A stretch of 64,000 nucleotides of DNA from Lactobacillaceae bacterium L1_55_11 (GTDB lineage Bacteria > Bacillota > Bacilli > Lactobacillales > Lactobacillaceae). The notes below the pieces were generated by a model. That model ran no database searches. It worked only from the letters and a program-made list of their open reading frames with translations, and was not told where the DNA came from. Of this stretch, positions 29,763 through 39,508 are shown one piece after another (the first letter of the stretch is position 1; the number at the start of each line of letters is the position of its first letter). Made by a program: the position numbers and the translations under genes. The stretch spans positions 248,001 through 312,000 of the forward strand of contig JAQYTT010000002.1 in NCBI GenBank assembly GCA_029433155.1, written 5' to 3'.

Positions 29763-30302
29763 GTGAATAACGACATTGAAGAAGTATTGTTTGACCAGGA
29801 TCAAATCCATCAGGCGGCGGCCCGCATCGGCCAGCAGATAACCCGGGATTTTGATGGTCACCGACCCCTGTTTTTATCAGTTTTAAAGGGGGCTTACCTC
29901 TGGACTGCCGATGTCTTACGCCAGGTTGACTTATACGCCGACCTGGAATTCATTAAGATTTCTAGTTACCACGGCGGCGTGGAAAGTTCTGACGAGATTG
30001 AGTTAGTTACTGACATTCGCCGGGAAGTGGCCGACCGGGACGTGATTATCCTGGAGGATATCGTGGATACCGGCCAGTCCCTTTTGTTCCTAAAGGACTT
30101 ACTAGCACAGCGGGGAGCGCGGTCGATTCAAGTGGCCTGCCTCCTCGACAAAAAGGGTGGTCGTAAGGTTGATGTGACCGCCGACTACGTTGGCTTTGAT
30201 GTCCGCAACGAGTTCGTAGTTGGCTATGGTCTCGACTATGCTGAGAGTTATCGAAACCTCCCTTACGTAGGCGTCTTAAAGCCTAGCGTCTATGCTAAAT
30301 AA
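29763..30302 (+). CDS. hpt: hypoxanthine phosphoribosyltransferase
   Basis: Salvages hypoxanthine and guanine with PRPP. 179 residues, GTG start with AAGGAG upstream. PRPP-binding motif VIILEDIVDTGQSL and SVLKGAYLW are present. The order tilS-hpt-ftsH is conserved in Firmicutes. Confidence 0.95.
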   Translation: MNNDIEEVLFDQDQIHQAAARIGQQITRDFDGHRPLFLSVLKGAYLWTADVLRQVDLYADLEFIKISSYHGGVESSDEIELVTDIRREVADRDVIILEDIVDTGQSLLFLKDLLAQRGARSIQVACLLDKKGGRKVDVTADYVGFDVRNEFVVGYGLDYAESYRNLPYVGVLKPSVYAK

Positions 30303-30351
30303 TGATTACCATTTACATGTTTACTAAACAGTTAAGAATTGAGGATAACTA

Positions 30352-32457
30352 ATGAGAAACAATAATGGCGGCTTTTTCCGAAGCAGCATTTTCTATGTCC
30401 TTATCTTCCTAGCAATTATTGTTGGAATTTATTCCTTGCTGGGTGGGGACCGCGGCACGACCAAGACCATTAGCTCCAGTGAGTTTGTCAAGGCCTTGAG
30501 TGATAAGGATGTTAAGTCCTTTAGTGTCCAGCCTGGTAACGATGTTTATACGGTTACCGGAACTTACCGCCAGTCTGGTTCAAGTTCTAGCTCTTCAAGT
30601 AGCAGTTCTAACCTGCAGTCCTTATTGCAGAGCCAGTCCAAGGCCACTAAGTTTACGACCAATGTCTTGCCTAACGATTCTTCCCTGAAGGACATCAGTT
30701 CTTTGGCCAAGAGTACTGACACGGACATGGTCACTAAAGCGGCACCTTCATCTGGTTTTTGGATTAACATCCTTTCCCTGATTGTGCCAATTATCCTGCT
30801 CTTTGCCTTCTTCTATATCATGATGAGCCAATCATCTGGCAAAGGCGGCCAGGGTGGTATGATGGGCGCCTTTGGTAAGTCCAAGGCTAAGCCATCTGAC
30901 CCCAAGGACAACAAGGTCCGCTTTGACAACGTGGCCGGTGCTGACGAAGAGAAGGAAGAACTGGTTGAAGTTGTTGAGTTCCTGAAGTCACCTAAGAAGT
31001 TTGTGAACTTGGGGGCCCGCATCCCAAAGGGTGTTTTGCTTGAGGGACCTCCCGGAACTGGTAAGACTTTGCTTGCCAAGGCGGTTGCCGGTGAAGCCAG
31101 TGTGCCGTTCTTCTCGATTTCAGGTTCTGATTTCGTGGAGATGTTCGTCGGTGTCGGTGCTTCCCGTGTCCGTGACCTCTTTGAACAGGCTAAGAAGACT
31201 GCGCCAGCCATCATCTTCATTGATGAAATTGATGCCGTTGGTCGCCGTCGTGGTTCTGGTATCGGTGGTGGAAACGATGAGCGTGAGCAGACTTTGAACC
31301 AAATCCTGATTGAGATGGATGGGTTCGAAGGCTCTGAAGGCGTTATCATCCTGGCGTCTACTAACCGTTCTGATGTCTTGGATCCGGCCTTGCTCCGTTC
31401 TGGTCGTTTTGACCGTAAGATTATGGTTGGTGCGCCCGACGTTAATGGTCGTGAGGCTATCTTGAAGGTCCACGCTAAGAACAAGCCTTTGGCACCAGAC
31501 GTGGATTTGAAGGCGATTGCCCAGCAAACCCCTGGTTATGTCGGTGCCGACCTTGAAAACTTGCTCAACGAAGCGGCCTTGCTGGCTGCTCGTCGTAACA
31601 AGAAGCAGGTTGATGCTGCCGACTTGGATGAGGCCGAGGACCGGATTTTCCAAGGTCCAGCTAAGACCAACCGCAGCATGTCTGATACGGAACGTGAAAC
31701 GACGGCTTACCACGAAGCCGGCCACGCCTTGGTTGGTTTGGTTCGTTCCGATGCTTCGGTCGTTCGTAAGGTTACCATCGTTCCTCGTGGCCGCATTGGT
31801 GGTTACGCCCTGATGACGCCTAAGACTGACCGTTACAATGTCCGTTATTCGGAAGCTAAGGAGCAGTTGGCTGGTTTGATGGGTGGGCGCGCCGCTGAAA
31901 TGGCCATCTTCCACGAAGCCAGTTCCGGCGCTGCCAACGATTTCCAGCAGACTACTGGCCTGGCCCGTCAGATGGTGACGGCCTACGGTATGTCCCCTAA
32001 GTTGGGCATGGTCCAATTAGAAGGTAATGCCAGTGTTGGTTACAGCGAACAGGCTGGTGACCGGGCTTACTCTGATGAAACGGCCCACTTAATTGATGAG
32101 GAAGTTCGTCGCTTTACCAAGGAAGCCTTCGAAGATGCCACGGCAATCATCGAAGAGCACCGCGATAAGCTGGAAGCCATTGCTAAGGCCCTGCTTAAGG
32201 TTGAGACCTTGGATGAAAAGCAGATTAAGGATATCTACGAAACTGGTACCTTTACGCCTAAGGAAACGAACAACAACGATGAAGGCGCTAAGTCCTTCGA
32301 AGAAACCAAGGCTGACTTAGATGCCAAGGAATCTGAATTCGACAAGCGCTACGACCATCATGATCCTAAGGCGGATCAATCCCTGGAAGACCCAGATCAA
32401 CCTGAGAAACCTGATGATGCGCCAGACGACGAAGAAAATGATGATGAAGATAAGTAA
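30352..32457 (+). CDS. ftsH: ATP-dependent zinc metalloprotease FtsH
   Basis: Membrane-anchored AAA+ protease for membrane and regulatory proteins. 701 residues. Two membrane helices (about residues 10-30 and 140-160) enclose an extracytoplasmic domain with a Ser-rich stretch. Walker A GPPGTGKT near residue 231, Walker [13 protein letters not shown] region, zinc motif HEAGH near residue 454. Very acidic C-terminal tail after residue 640. Ribosome binding site is modest (TTGAGGA). Confidence 0.97.
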   Translation: MRNNNGGFFRSSIFYVLIFLAIIVGIYSLLGGDRGTTKTISSSEFVKALSDKDVKSFSVQPGNDVYTVTGTYRQSGSSSSSSSSSSNLQSLLQSQSKATKFTTNVLPNDSSLKDISSLAKSTDTDMVTKAAPSSGFWINILSLIVPIILLFAFFYIMMSQSSGKGGQGGMMGAFGKSKAKPSDPKDNKVRFDNVAGADEEKEELVEVVEFLKSPKKFVNLGARIPKGVLLEGPPGTGKTLLAKAVAGEASVPFFSISGSDFVEMFVGVGASRVRDLFEQAKKTAPAIIFIDEIDAVGRRRGSGIGGGNDEREQTLNQILIEMDGFEGSEGVIILASTNRSDVLDPALLRSGRFDRKIMVGAPDVNGREAILKVHAKNKPLAPDVDLKAIAQQTPGYVGADLENLLNEAALLAARRNKKQVDAADLDEAEDRIFQGPAKTNRSMSDTERETTAYHEAGHALVGLVRSDASVVRKVTIVPRGRIGGYALMTPKTDRYNVRYSEAKEQLAGLMGGRAAEMAIFHEASSGAANDFQQTTGLARQMVTAYGMSPKLGMVQLEGNASVGYSEQAGDRAYSDETAHLIDEEVRRFTKEAFEDATAIIEEHRDKLEAIAKALLKVETLDEKQIKDIYETGTFTPKETNNNDEGAKSFEETKADLDAKESEFDKRYDHHDPKADQSLEDPDQPEKPDDAPDDEENDDEDK

Positions 32458-32516
32458 GAAAGTTGGCCTTGTGCCGGCTTTTTTACTTGAAATCGACCAG
32501 TGAGGAGGTCAACGTA

Positions 32517-33470
32517 ATGAGCAACCAATTGATTAAAACCGTGACCAAGGACCGGGCCTTTCGGGCCTTTGCCCTGGATGGGACCGACCTGGTTCGCGAC
32601 GCGGCTGCTGCCCATCACACATCCCGCATTGCCTCGGTTATTCTGGGACGGGCCCTGCTGGCGACGACGCTGACTGCCCAGGCCACTATCAAAGGTGACG
32701 AACGGATGGCGGCCAAGATTGCCGGCCGGGGACCAGCCGGAAACGTGGTCACTGAGGCCGATGCCAAGGGCAGTGTCCGTGGTTATGTGACCAACCCCCA
32801 GCTGGAAAATGTCTTTGATGACAAGGGCCAGTTGGATGTTGGCCAGGCCGTCGGCAATAACGGGGCCCTTCAAATCACCAAGTTGGCACCTTATTCGGAA
32901 CCTTATCTGGGCCAGAGCCAGCTAGTTTCAGGTGAAATCGGTGATGACTTTACTTATTACCTGGCTCAGTCCGAACAGATTCCTTCCGTGATTGGGGTAA
33001 CCGTTCGGATGGATGATGACGACCAGGTCCAAGGGGCGGTTGGCTTTCTAATTCAGGCCCTGCCCGGGGTGACTGATGCCCAGTTAACTAAGTTAGAAGA
33101 TGACTTGAAGCAAATGAAGCCCCTGAGTGAAATGGTTAAGGATGGCGCCACGCCCTTAGAGATTTTGGAAAATATTTTTGGGGCTGGCCAAGTGGAGACT
33201 CTGGAGGTCATGCCAGTCGGACTGGCGGCCGAACCATCCAAGGAGGCCTATGCCGAAATGCTGGCCACCCTGCCTGCCAAGGAAATTCAGACCATGATTG
33301 ATGAAGATCAGGGGGCTGAAATTGTGGGTAAGTTTTCTGGTAAGCGCTACTACTTCGATGAGGCCGAACTAAACGACATTATCAAACAAATCGAAGCTAA
33401 AGAAGCTAAGCAGGCCAAGGACCAAGACCAAAAAGACGGTCCAGACCAGGACCAACCCAAGCAGGACTAA
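32517..33470 (+). CDS. hslO: Hsp33-family chaperone lacking all redox cysteines
   Basis: 317 residues, start MSNQLIKTVTKDRAFRAF with GAGGAGG upstream. The N-terminal Hsp33 fold is well preserved (GRGPAGNVVTEADAKGSVRGYV, SEQIPSVIGV, PLEILENIFG). Classical Hsp33 has a C-terminal CXC...CXXC zinc switch. Here the matching positions read LEVMPVGLAAEP and VGKFSGKRYYF, and the entire protein has no cysteine. Redox activation by zinc release is therefore not possible by the usual route. It carries an extra charged, Gln/Asp/Lys-rich tail. Position between ftsH and lysS is standard for the family. Confidence 0.9.
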   Translation: MSNQLIKTVTKDRAFRAFALDGTDLVRDAAAAHHTSRIASVILGRALLATTLTAQATIKGDERMAAKIAGRGPAGNVVTEADAKGSVRGYVTNPQLENVFDDKGQLDVGQAVGNNGALQITKLAPYSEPYLGQSQLVSGEIGDDFTYYLAQSEQIPSVIGVTVRMDDDDQVQGAVGFLIQALPGVTDAQLTKLEDDLKQMKPLSEMVKDGATPLEILENIFGAGQVETLEVMPVGLAAEPSKEAYAEMLATLPAKEIQTMIDEDQGAEIVGKFSGKRYYFDEAELNDIIKQIEAKEAKQAKDQDQKDGPDQDQPKQD

Positions 33471-33515
33471 GGCAATTGCTGCCCTGCCGGGGATTTGGTA
33501 TGATAGTAGCGTTGA

Positions 33516-35042
<1,527 letters not shown>

Positions 35043-35051
35043 ACCGATAAA

Positions 35052-35080
35052 TTGACAGATTGCTTAACTTTTTCTATACT
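35052..35080 (+). promoter_or_regulatory. promoter of the first tRNA-Asn
   Basis: TTGACA (35052-35057), 17-base spacer, TATACT (35075-35080), 26 bases before the tRNA. Confidence 0.85.
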
Positions 35081-35105
35081 ATTGGAGTTGGTTAAGCAAC
35101 ATTAT

Positions 35106-35178
35106 TCCGACTTAGCTCAGTTGGTAGAGCACCTGACTGTTAATCAGGTTGTCGCCGGTTCGAGCCCGGCAGTCGGAG
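35106..35178 (+). tRNA. tRNA-Asn (GTT)
   Basis: 73 bases without encoded CCA. Acceptor TCCGACT / AGTCGGA, discriminator G; anticodon stem CCTGA/TCAGG with loop CTGTTAA (anticodon GTT); T arm with GGTTCGAGCC. Identical to the copy at 36684. Confidence 0.97.
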
Positions 35179-35186
35179 CTAATCAG

Positions 35187-35213
35187 GCCCGCGGATTATC
35201 CGCGGGCTTTTTT
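35187..35213 (+). terminator. intrinsic terminator after tRNA-Asn
   Basis: GCCCGCGGAT TAT CCGCGGGCTTTTTT. Confidence 0.9.
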
Positions 35214-35341
35214 GTGTGAAAAAAGGATTCTTGTGTGGGGGCGCTAATTGCCGTATAGTAATTAATAGTGTTTTGCCGTAAATGCAGCACTGGAGAAATA
35301 AAGGACGTCTGTGAGCGTTCATTTTGAAAGGAATATTTAAG

Positions 35342-36598
35342 ATGGCAGATCTTTCTTTGGCCCAGGATAAGTCCGTCCCAGGCCGCAAACCCTTTACCCG
35401 CAACCAGAAGTTGACCCTGTGGTCGACCACGGCGGGCTTTGGCTTGGAAAACATGGACGTGATGTTCATTTCCTTTGCCCTGTCCTCAATCATTGCTTCC
35501 TTGCACATTTCTAACTTTGCTGGAGGACTGATTGCGACCGTCTTTTCCATGGGAACCCTGGTCGGGGGCCTGAGTTTTGGTATGTTAGCTGACCGCTTAG
35601 GTCGGGCCCGGGTCTTTACCGCCACCCTGGTGATTGTGGCCCTGGCTACGGCTGGGATGTACTTTGCCCATGACATTGTCACGATTTACGTGCTGCGCTT
35701 TATTGTCGGCATGGGTACCGGGGCCGAGTATGGTGCCGGCGTGACCATGGTGGCTGAGGCCTTTGCCGGTCATAAAATTGGCCGATTGATGTCGCTGGTT
35801 CAAATCGGTGGCCAGGGTGGATCCATCCTAGCCGCGCTTGCGGCCGCCCTGATTATTCCCCGCTTTGGCTGGAACGCCCTCTTCTTGGTCGGTCTGGTAC
35901 CAGTGGTCTTTGCCTTCCTGGTCCGCATTCACCTCAAAGATAGCGAAGAATTCGAGGCTGCTAAAAAGCAGCGGCAGCAAGCCCCTAAGACCGTTACGAA
36001 AAAGGTACCAATCCTGGCGGTCTTTAAGACGCCAGCCTTGGCCTTGCAAACCCTGGGTCTGATTTTGATGATGATGGTTCAGACCGGTGGTTACTACGGC
36101 CTGATGAACTGGCTGCCCAAGATTATCCAAAAGCAGCTGGGTCTCTCGATTTCGTCTTCATCATTGTGGATGATTGCGACCATCGTCGGGATGTCGCTGG
36201 GGATGTACGCCTTTGGATCCATCCTGGACCACTTCGGTCCCCGCTGGGCCTTTGGCATCTTCTTGCTGGTGGCCGCGGCTTCAGTTTACCTACTCCTGCT
36301 GGCCCACAATGCCTGGTCCCTGCTACTAATCATGATGATGGTTGGCTTCTTCTCAAATGGAATGTATGGTGGCTATGGCGTGGTGGTTTCCCGCCTTTAC
36401 GGTGTTGATATCCGGGTTACGGCCAATGCCGTGGTTTCCTGCTTTGGGAAGCTGCTGGGTGGTTTCCTGCCAGCCATTATCGGCCTGATGATGGACAAGA
36501 CTTCTCTGGCCGTGGTCATGATGTTCTTTTCTTCGATTTACCTCTTTTCTCTGGTGGTGATGCTGATGATACCAGCACTGCGTCGGATTAAGCTTTAA
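35342..36598 (+). CDS. major facilitator superfamily transporter
   Basis: 418 residues, 12 predicted membrane helices with a central cytoplasmic loop (residues about 195-220). MFS motif A in GMLADRLGRARVF after helix 2. RFIVGMGTGAEYGAGVTMVAEAF in helix 4 resembles the sugar/aromatic-acid symporter branches. Substrate not predictable. Start at 35342 with AAAGGA upstream. It lies alone between two identical tRNA-Asn genes. Confidence 0.88.
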   Translation: MADLSLAQDKSVPGRKPFTRNQKLTLWSTTAGFGLENMDVMFISFALSSIIASLHISNFAGGLIATVFSMGTLVGGLSFGMLADRLGRARVFTATLVIVALATAGMYFAHDIVTIYVLRFIVGMGTGAEYGAGVTMVAEAFAGHKIGRLMSLVQIGGQGGSILAALAAALIIPRFGWNALFLVGLVPVVFAFLVRIHLKDSEEFEAAKKQRQQAPKTVTKKVPILAVFKTPALALQTLGLILMMMVQTGGYYGLMNWLPKIIQKQLGLSISSSSLWMIATIVGMSLGMYAFGSILDHFGPRWAFGIFLLVAAASVYLLLLAHNAWSLLLIMMMVGFFSNGMYGGYGVVVSRLYGVDIRVTANAVVSCFGKLLGGFLPAIIGLMMDKTSLAVVMMFFSSIYLFSLVVMLMIPALRRIKL

Positions 36599-36611
36599 AG
36601 TTAGAAAATAA

Positions 36612-36640
36612 TTGACAGGGCTCCGGCTGGATGGGATAAT
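36612..36640 (+). promoter_or_regulatory. promoter of the second tRNA-Asn
   Basis: TTGACA (36612-36617), 17 bases, GATAAT (36635-36640), followed by ATAATAGTTGTC. Nearly the same sequence stands before tRNA-Thr (37530-37558). Confidence 0.8.
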
Positions 36641-36683
36641 ATAATAGTTGTCCTGAGCCAGTGGCTTAGGCAAAGAGAACTAT

Positions 36684-36756
36684 TCCGACTTAGCTCAGTT
36701 GGTAGAGCACCTGACTGTTAATCAGGTTGTCGCCGGTTCGAGCCCGGCAGTCGGAG
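36684..36756 (+). tRNA. tRNA-Asn (GTT), second copy
   Basis: Same 73-base sequence as 35106-35178, with a different promoter and a different terminator. Confidence 0.97.
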
Positions 36757-36759
36757 TCA

Positions 36760-36797
36760 AAAAAGCACCTGAATCTTTTCGATTCAGGTGCTTTTAT
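36760..36797. terminator. bidirectional intrinsic terminator
   Basis: AAAAAGCACCTGAATC TTTT GATTCAGGTGCTTTT, shared by tRNA-Asn and the convergent YczE-like gene. Confidence 0.9.
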
Positions 36798-37451
36798 TTA
36801 TGCCGCGCTGTGCTCTTCTTTGAGGAAGAATTTGAAGAGAATGAAGTCAAAGAGGCGGATTAGTTGACCAACCATGAGCACGGCTAGCAGGGTACCAATG
36901 CCGATTCCTTCTGGTCGATGAAGAAAGGTCAGCCCCAGTGCCAGAGACAGCATAATCATGGTGGCGTCAAAGAGAAACTTGGTTTGGCCAAAGGAGTGCC
37001 CGGTTTTTTGACTCAGGACATTGACCAGGCCATCCGGTGGGATTAGGACAAAGTCGGCCTGGACCATCATGAAGATGCCCAGAGCCGTCAGCAGGATGGC
37101 CAGCAGGGTTAACATGATTTGAGGACCAAATTGGCTGACGTGGAGGCGTTCTAGCCCAACAGTTAAGCCATAGAAATCAACCAGCCAGCCAAAGGCAAAG
37201 GCTAGGATTAGTTGGAGTAAGGTTTTTAAGCGGAAGCTTTTCTGTAGGATGATTTCCAGCGAAACATAAATAACGAATATCAGGCTGGTGGCCTGGCCCA
37301 GGGTTAGCGGCAAAATGTGAGATAGGACCAGGGGCAGGGAGACTAGGGCGCTGACCCCTAATTTGGCGGTGGTGAAGACGACCGTACCTAGTGACAAGAC
37401 GTTGAGCCCGACTACAAAGAGGATAAAGAGGGCGATTGATTTTTTATTCAT
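36798..37451 (-). CDS. YczE/YitT-like integral membrane protein
   Basis: 217 residues, five to six membrane helices. The segments MMVQADFVLIPPDGLVNVLS and FGQTKFLFDATMIMLSL match the YczE-type family of Firmicutes membrane proteins. Function is not established. Weak ribosome binding site (GGAAG). Stands alone on the minus strand. Confidence 0.75.
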   Translation of the reverse strand: MNKKSIALFILFVVGLNVLSLGTVVFTTAKLGVSALVSLPLVLSHILPLTLGQATSLIFVIYVSLEIILQKSFRLKTLLQLILAFAFGWLVDFYGLTVGLERLHVSQFGPQIMLTLLAILLTALGIFMMVQADFVLIPPDGLVNVLSQKTGHSFGQTKFLFDATMIMLSLALGLTFLHRPEGIGIGTLLAVLMVGQLIRLFDFILFKFFLKEEHSAA

Positions 37452-37529
37452 GGTAGACTTCCCAACAGTAGGACTATTATTTCACAGTTTGGGCCGGACG
37501 GAGATTTAATTTGGGTAGGGGGAAAGTCA

Positions 37530-37558
37530 TTGACAGGGTAGGGCCTAGATGGGATAAT
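37530..37558 (+). promoter_or_regulatory. promoter of tRNA-Thr
   Basis: TTGACA (37530-37535), 17 bases, GATAAT (37553-37558). The core GGGATAATATAATAGTTGTC is shared with the second tRNA-Asn promoter. Confidence 0.8.
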
Positions 37559-37599
37559 ATAATAGTTGTCTTGAGACAGCTCAAGATCAAAGACGTCAA

Positions 37600-37672
37600 G
37601 CCGACGTAGCTCAGTTGGTAGAGCACGGGTATCGTAAACCTGGGGTCGAAGGTTCGAATCCTTTCGTCGGCA
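37600..37672 (+). tRNA. tRNA-Thr (CGT)
   Basis: 73 bases. Acceptor GCCGACG / CGTCGGC, discriminator A; anticodon stem CGGGT/ACCTG with loop ATCGTAA (anticodon CGT, reads ACG); T arm around GGTTCGAATCC. No encoded CCA. Confidence 0.95.
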
Positions 37673-37687
37673 TGAACCCAAAATAAA

Positions 37688-37723
37688 GAAACGGCTACAA
37701 ACGTTGATTTGTAGCCGTTTTTG
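37688..37723 (+). terminator. intrinsic terminator after tRNA-Thr
   Basis: AAACGGCTACAAA, loop, TTTGTAGCCGTTTTTG. Confidence 0.9.
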
Positions 37724-37751
37724 TTTGTGTTCAATTGGTTTAATACCTGGG

Positions 37752-37802
37752 TAGTGCTATTTAGTGCTGATAAATAGGATGAAAGTTAGTCAAAAGTTAG
37801 TC
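37752..37802. repeat. two pairs of short direct repeats downstream of tRNA-Thr
   Basis: TAGTGCT at 37752-37758 and 37762-37768 (10-base period), then AAAGTTAGTC at 37782-37791 and 37793-37802 (11-base period). Closely spaced direct repeats beside a tRNA 3' end resemble arm-type integrase sites. No integrase gene and no second copy of the tRNA end is visible nearby. The rest of 37.67-37.99 kb holds only the terminator, a promoter and a 6-codon ORF. Confidence 0.4.
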
Positions 37803-37863
37803 TAATGGACTGACTGTTTTTTCTTCCTTGATTTCACGCTGTGTGCAAAAATTATCAAACAAG

Positions 37864-37892
37864 TTTATAAAATGTTTCCGTTACTATATAAT
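37864..37892 (+). promoter_or_regulatory. promoter of the small-ORF region
   Basis: TTTATA (37864-37869), 17 bases, TATAAT (37887-37892). Confidence 0.55.
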
Positions 37893-37924
37893 ACATGGCA
37901 TCACATAAACAACGAGGAGAGAGA

Positions 37925-37945
37925 ATGAGCGTCTCCAAACATTGA
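37925..37945 (+). CDS. six-codon upstream ORF
   Basis: ATG followed by SVSKH and TGA, preceded by a very strong GAGGAGAGAGA. The best ribosome binding site of this transcript thus opens a 6-codon peptide, and the following small genes have poor ones. It may act as a translational leader; a chance ORF is possible. Confidence 0.35.
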   Translation: MSVSKH

Positions 37946-37993
37946 TTGTAGGGCCCACCCCTTATCAGTGCGGACTCATTTTAATGAATACAT

Positions 37994-38083
37994 ATGAAGA
38001 ATAAAGTATCTTGGGTAGCCTGGGCGGCCCTAATCTTAGCATTGGTATCACTGGCACTCGCAATCTACGGTGCATTTCGATGA
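37994..38083 (+). CDS. 29-residue hydrophobic peptide
   Basis: Too short for ordinary gene calling. MKNKVSWVAWAALIL starts a single membrane helix ending in IYGAFR, with basic residues at both ends. It has no clear ribosome binding site. Its TGA overlaps the next start (ATGA), so the two are translationally coupled. The shape recalls small membrane toxins or phage/plasmid leader peptides; function unknown. Confidence 0.45.
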   Translation: MKNKVSWVAWAALILALVSLALAIYGAFR

Positions 38084-38277
38084 GTAGACCTGCGAAATTT
38101 ACTAGTAAAACAACAGCCCAAAACGAGGCTAACAAGCGGTGGGCAGAGAAGAACAAGGAACATAAGAAGTACCTTTCATACCGTACCTACTCTAGATCAT
38201 TTATTAGGAACCTGGCCACTGAGGCCGACCTGACGGAACTGGATAAACTTATTGAAGAAAGGCGAAAAGAACTTTAG
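38080..38277 (+). CDS. small basic protein, phage/plasmid type
   Basis: 65 residues, highly charged. NKRWAEKNKEHKKYLSYRT, then SFIRNLATEADLTELDKLI is a pattern seen in small proteins common on phages and plasmids of lactobacilli and streptococci, usually annotated as hypothetical. The start overlaps the 29-residue peptide by 4 bases. No terminator follows clearly. Confidence 0.6.
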   Translation: MSRPAKFTSKTTAQNEANKRWAEKNKEHKKYLSYRTYSRSFIRNLATEADLTELDKLIEERRKEL

Positions 38278-38339
38278 CGCTGAACCTCAACGGTAGTCCC
38301 TGGAACAGTAGATTATTAGCCCGCGCAATGGGGTGTTCA

Positions 38340-38369
38340 TTGGCAACCCACCATTCAAATCGGTATAAT
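38340..38369 (+). promoter_or_regulatory. promoter of the 38432 gene
   Basis: TTGGCA (38340-38345), 18 bases, TATAAT (38364-38369). Confidence 0.7.
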
Positions 38370-38431
38370 AGTCTCGATTAGTAAGTAGGGTAGGGTTCGC
38401 ACCGCGCCTGCCAGTGAAAGGAAAATATAGT

Positions 38432-38788
38432 ATGCGATTTGTTATGGAAAAAACCTATGATTCAGCCATCAGCAACCGTTTGGCCGAGCTGATTAAGGGG
38501 GATGAAAAGGACTTTGACGAAGCAAGTGAGCTGGGAAAGTATTATGCTGCCGTAGCTTACTTCCTGGATGATGGCGATGAGGATACGAGCAAGTCCTTCT
38601 TGGACAAGCAGATTGCCCAGGATTCTCAGGTGACCGCTTATCCTTTGGATGATTTGGAAGTTTGGTTCCGCTTTAGTGATGTGGACCGGGCCGTTAACCA
38701 TGACGACCTGCTCTGGTTAAACGACAGCGACAAGCGCCTCATCCAAGACTATGCTAGCCGGGTGGCCAAGGAAGACGAAAAAGGCTAA
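38432..38788 (+). CDS. unknown soluble acidic protein
   Basis: 118 residues, no membrane helix, acidic (many Asp/Glu), with a helical N-terminal half (ISNRLAELIKGDEKDFDEA) and a sequence LDDLEVWFRFSDVDRAVNHDD near the middle. Start at 38432 with AAAGGA upstream and its own promoter. No family recognised. It precedes the glutathione peroxidase gene by 72 bases. Confidence 0.7.
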   Translation: MRFVMEKTYDSAISNRLAELIKGDEKDFDEASELGKYYAAVAYFLDDGDEDTSKSFLDKQIAQDSQVTAYPLDDLEVWFRFSDVDRAVNHDDLLWLNDSDKRLIQDYASRVAKEDEKG

Positions 38789-38860
38789 TTTTCACGGGAA
38801 ATCAGCCAATCTTTTAGCTTTAAAAGTGCTAGAATACTGGTACATTTAAAGGAGGCTCAT

Positions 38861-39331
38861 ATGACCAGCATTTACGATTTTACTGAGACTGAGGTAAGCG
38901 GCCAGAAGCTTGATCTCAAAGATTATGAGGGCAAGGTGGTTCTCATTGTTAACACCGCATCTAAATGTGGTCTGGCCCCTCAGCTTGAAGGTTTGGAAGA
39001 ACTTTATAAGAAGTACCATGAGGACGGCCTAGAAGTCCTCGGCCTACCTTCCAACCAGTTTAAGCAGGAATTAGACACTGGCGAAGAGGCTAGCGAGTAC
39101 TGCCAGATGCACTACGGCGTGACCTTCCCCATGACTGAGCGAATCCACGTCAACGGCAAGGAAACCGACCCGCTCTTTGTCTACCTGAAAAAAGAATCCG
39201 GTAGTGGCACGATTAAGTGGAACTACACCAAGTTTTTGATTGGTCGCAACGGCGAATTCATCCACCGGTACGCACCGATGACCACCCCTGATAAAATCGA
39301 ACCAGACATAGTTAAGGCCCTGGAGGCCTGA
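38861..39331 (+). CDS. glutathione peroxidase family protein (Cys type)
   Basis: Thiol peroxidase of the GPx family, probably using thioredoxin. 156 residues. Peroxidatic Cys36 in NTASKCGLAPQ, then LPSNQFKQE (Gln) and IKWNYTKFLIG (Trp/Asn) complete the catalytic tetrad. AAAGGAGG upstream. The selenocysteine of animal enzymes is replaced by Cys as normal in bacteria. Confidence 0.93.
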   Translation: MTSIYDFTETEVSGQKLDLKDYEGKVVLIVNTASKCGLAPQLEGLEELYKKYHEDGLEVLGLPSNQFKQELDTGEEASEYCQMHYGVTFPMTERIHVNGKETDPLFVYLKKESGSGTIKWNYTKFLIGRNGEFIHRYAPMTTPDKIEPDIVKALEA

Positions 39332-39339
39332 TGAAAATC

Positions 39340-39373
39340 AAGTCCCAAAATATTATATTTTTGGGGCTTTTTT
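39340..39373 (+). terminator. intrinsic terminator after the peroxidase gene
   Basis: Stem GTCCCAAAA / TTTTGGGGC followed by a T run. Confidence 0.8.
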
Positions 39374-39413
39374 GTATCAAAAGTTACGTTGGTTAAAGTT
39401 GATTTACAGGTTA

Positions 39414-39490
39414 GTGACAGCTATTGGCGGGGTGTTAATCAGGTGATAAGATGAAATTGTCATATAGAACCGCAGCCGCATGGCTGTCAC
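39414..39490 (+). promoter_or_regulatory. promoter of the first bacteriocin operon inside an inverted repeat
   Basis: TTGGCG (39424-39429), 17-base spacer ending in TGA, TAAGAT (39447-39452, extended -10). GTGACAGC at 39414-39421 and GCTGTCAC at 39483-39490 form inverted arms, extendable imperfectly toward the centre (CTATTGGCGG versus CCGCATGG). One arm lies upstream of the -35 and the other before the ribosome binding site. An operator or a leader hairpin is possible. Confidence 0.5.
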
Positions 39491-39508
39491 ATTTGGGGAG
39501 GTAGGAAT

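Noticed and set aside
30564-30640. Ser-codon repeat tract in ftsH as a functional repeat
   Set aside because: It is a low-complexity Ser linker in the extracytoplasmic domain with mixed codons, not a DNA repeat of note.
35106-36756. Duplicated tRNA-Asn as the ends of an integrated mobile element
   Set aside because: Both copies are full-length with their own promoters and terminators, and only one MFS gene, with no integrase or phage gene, lies between.
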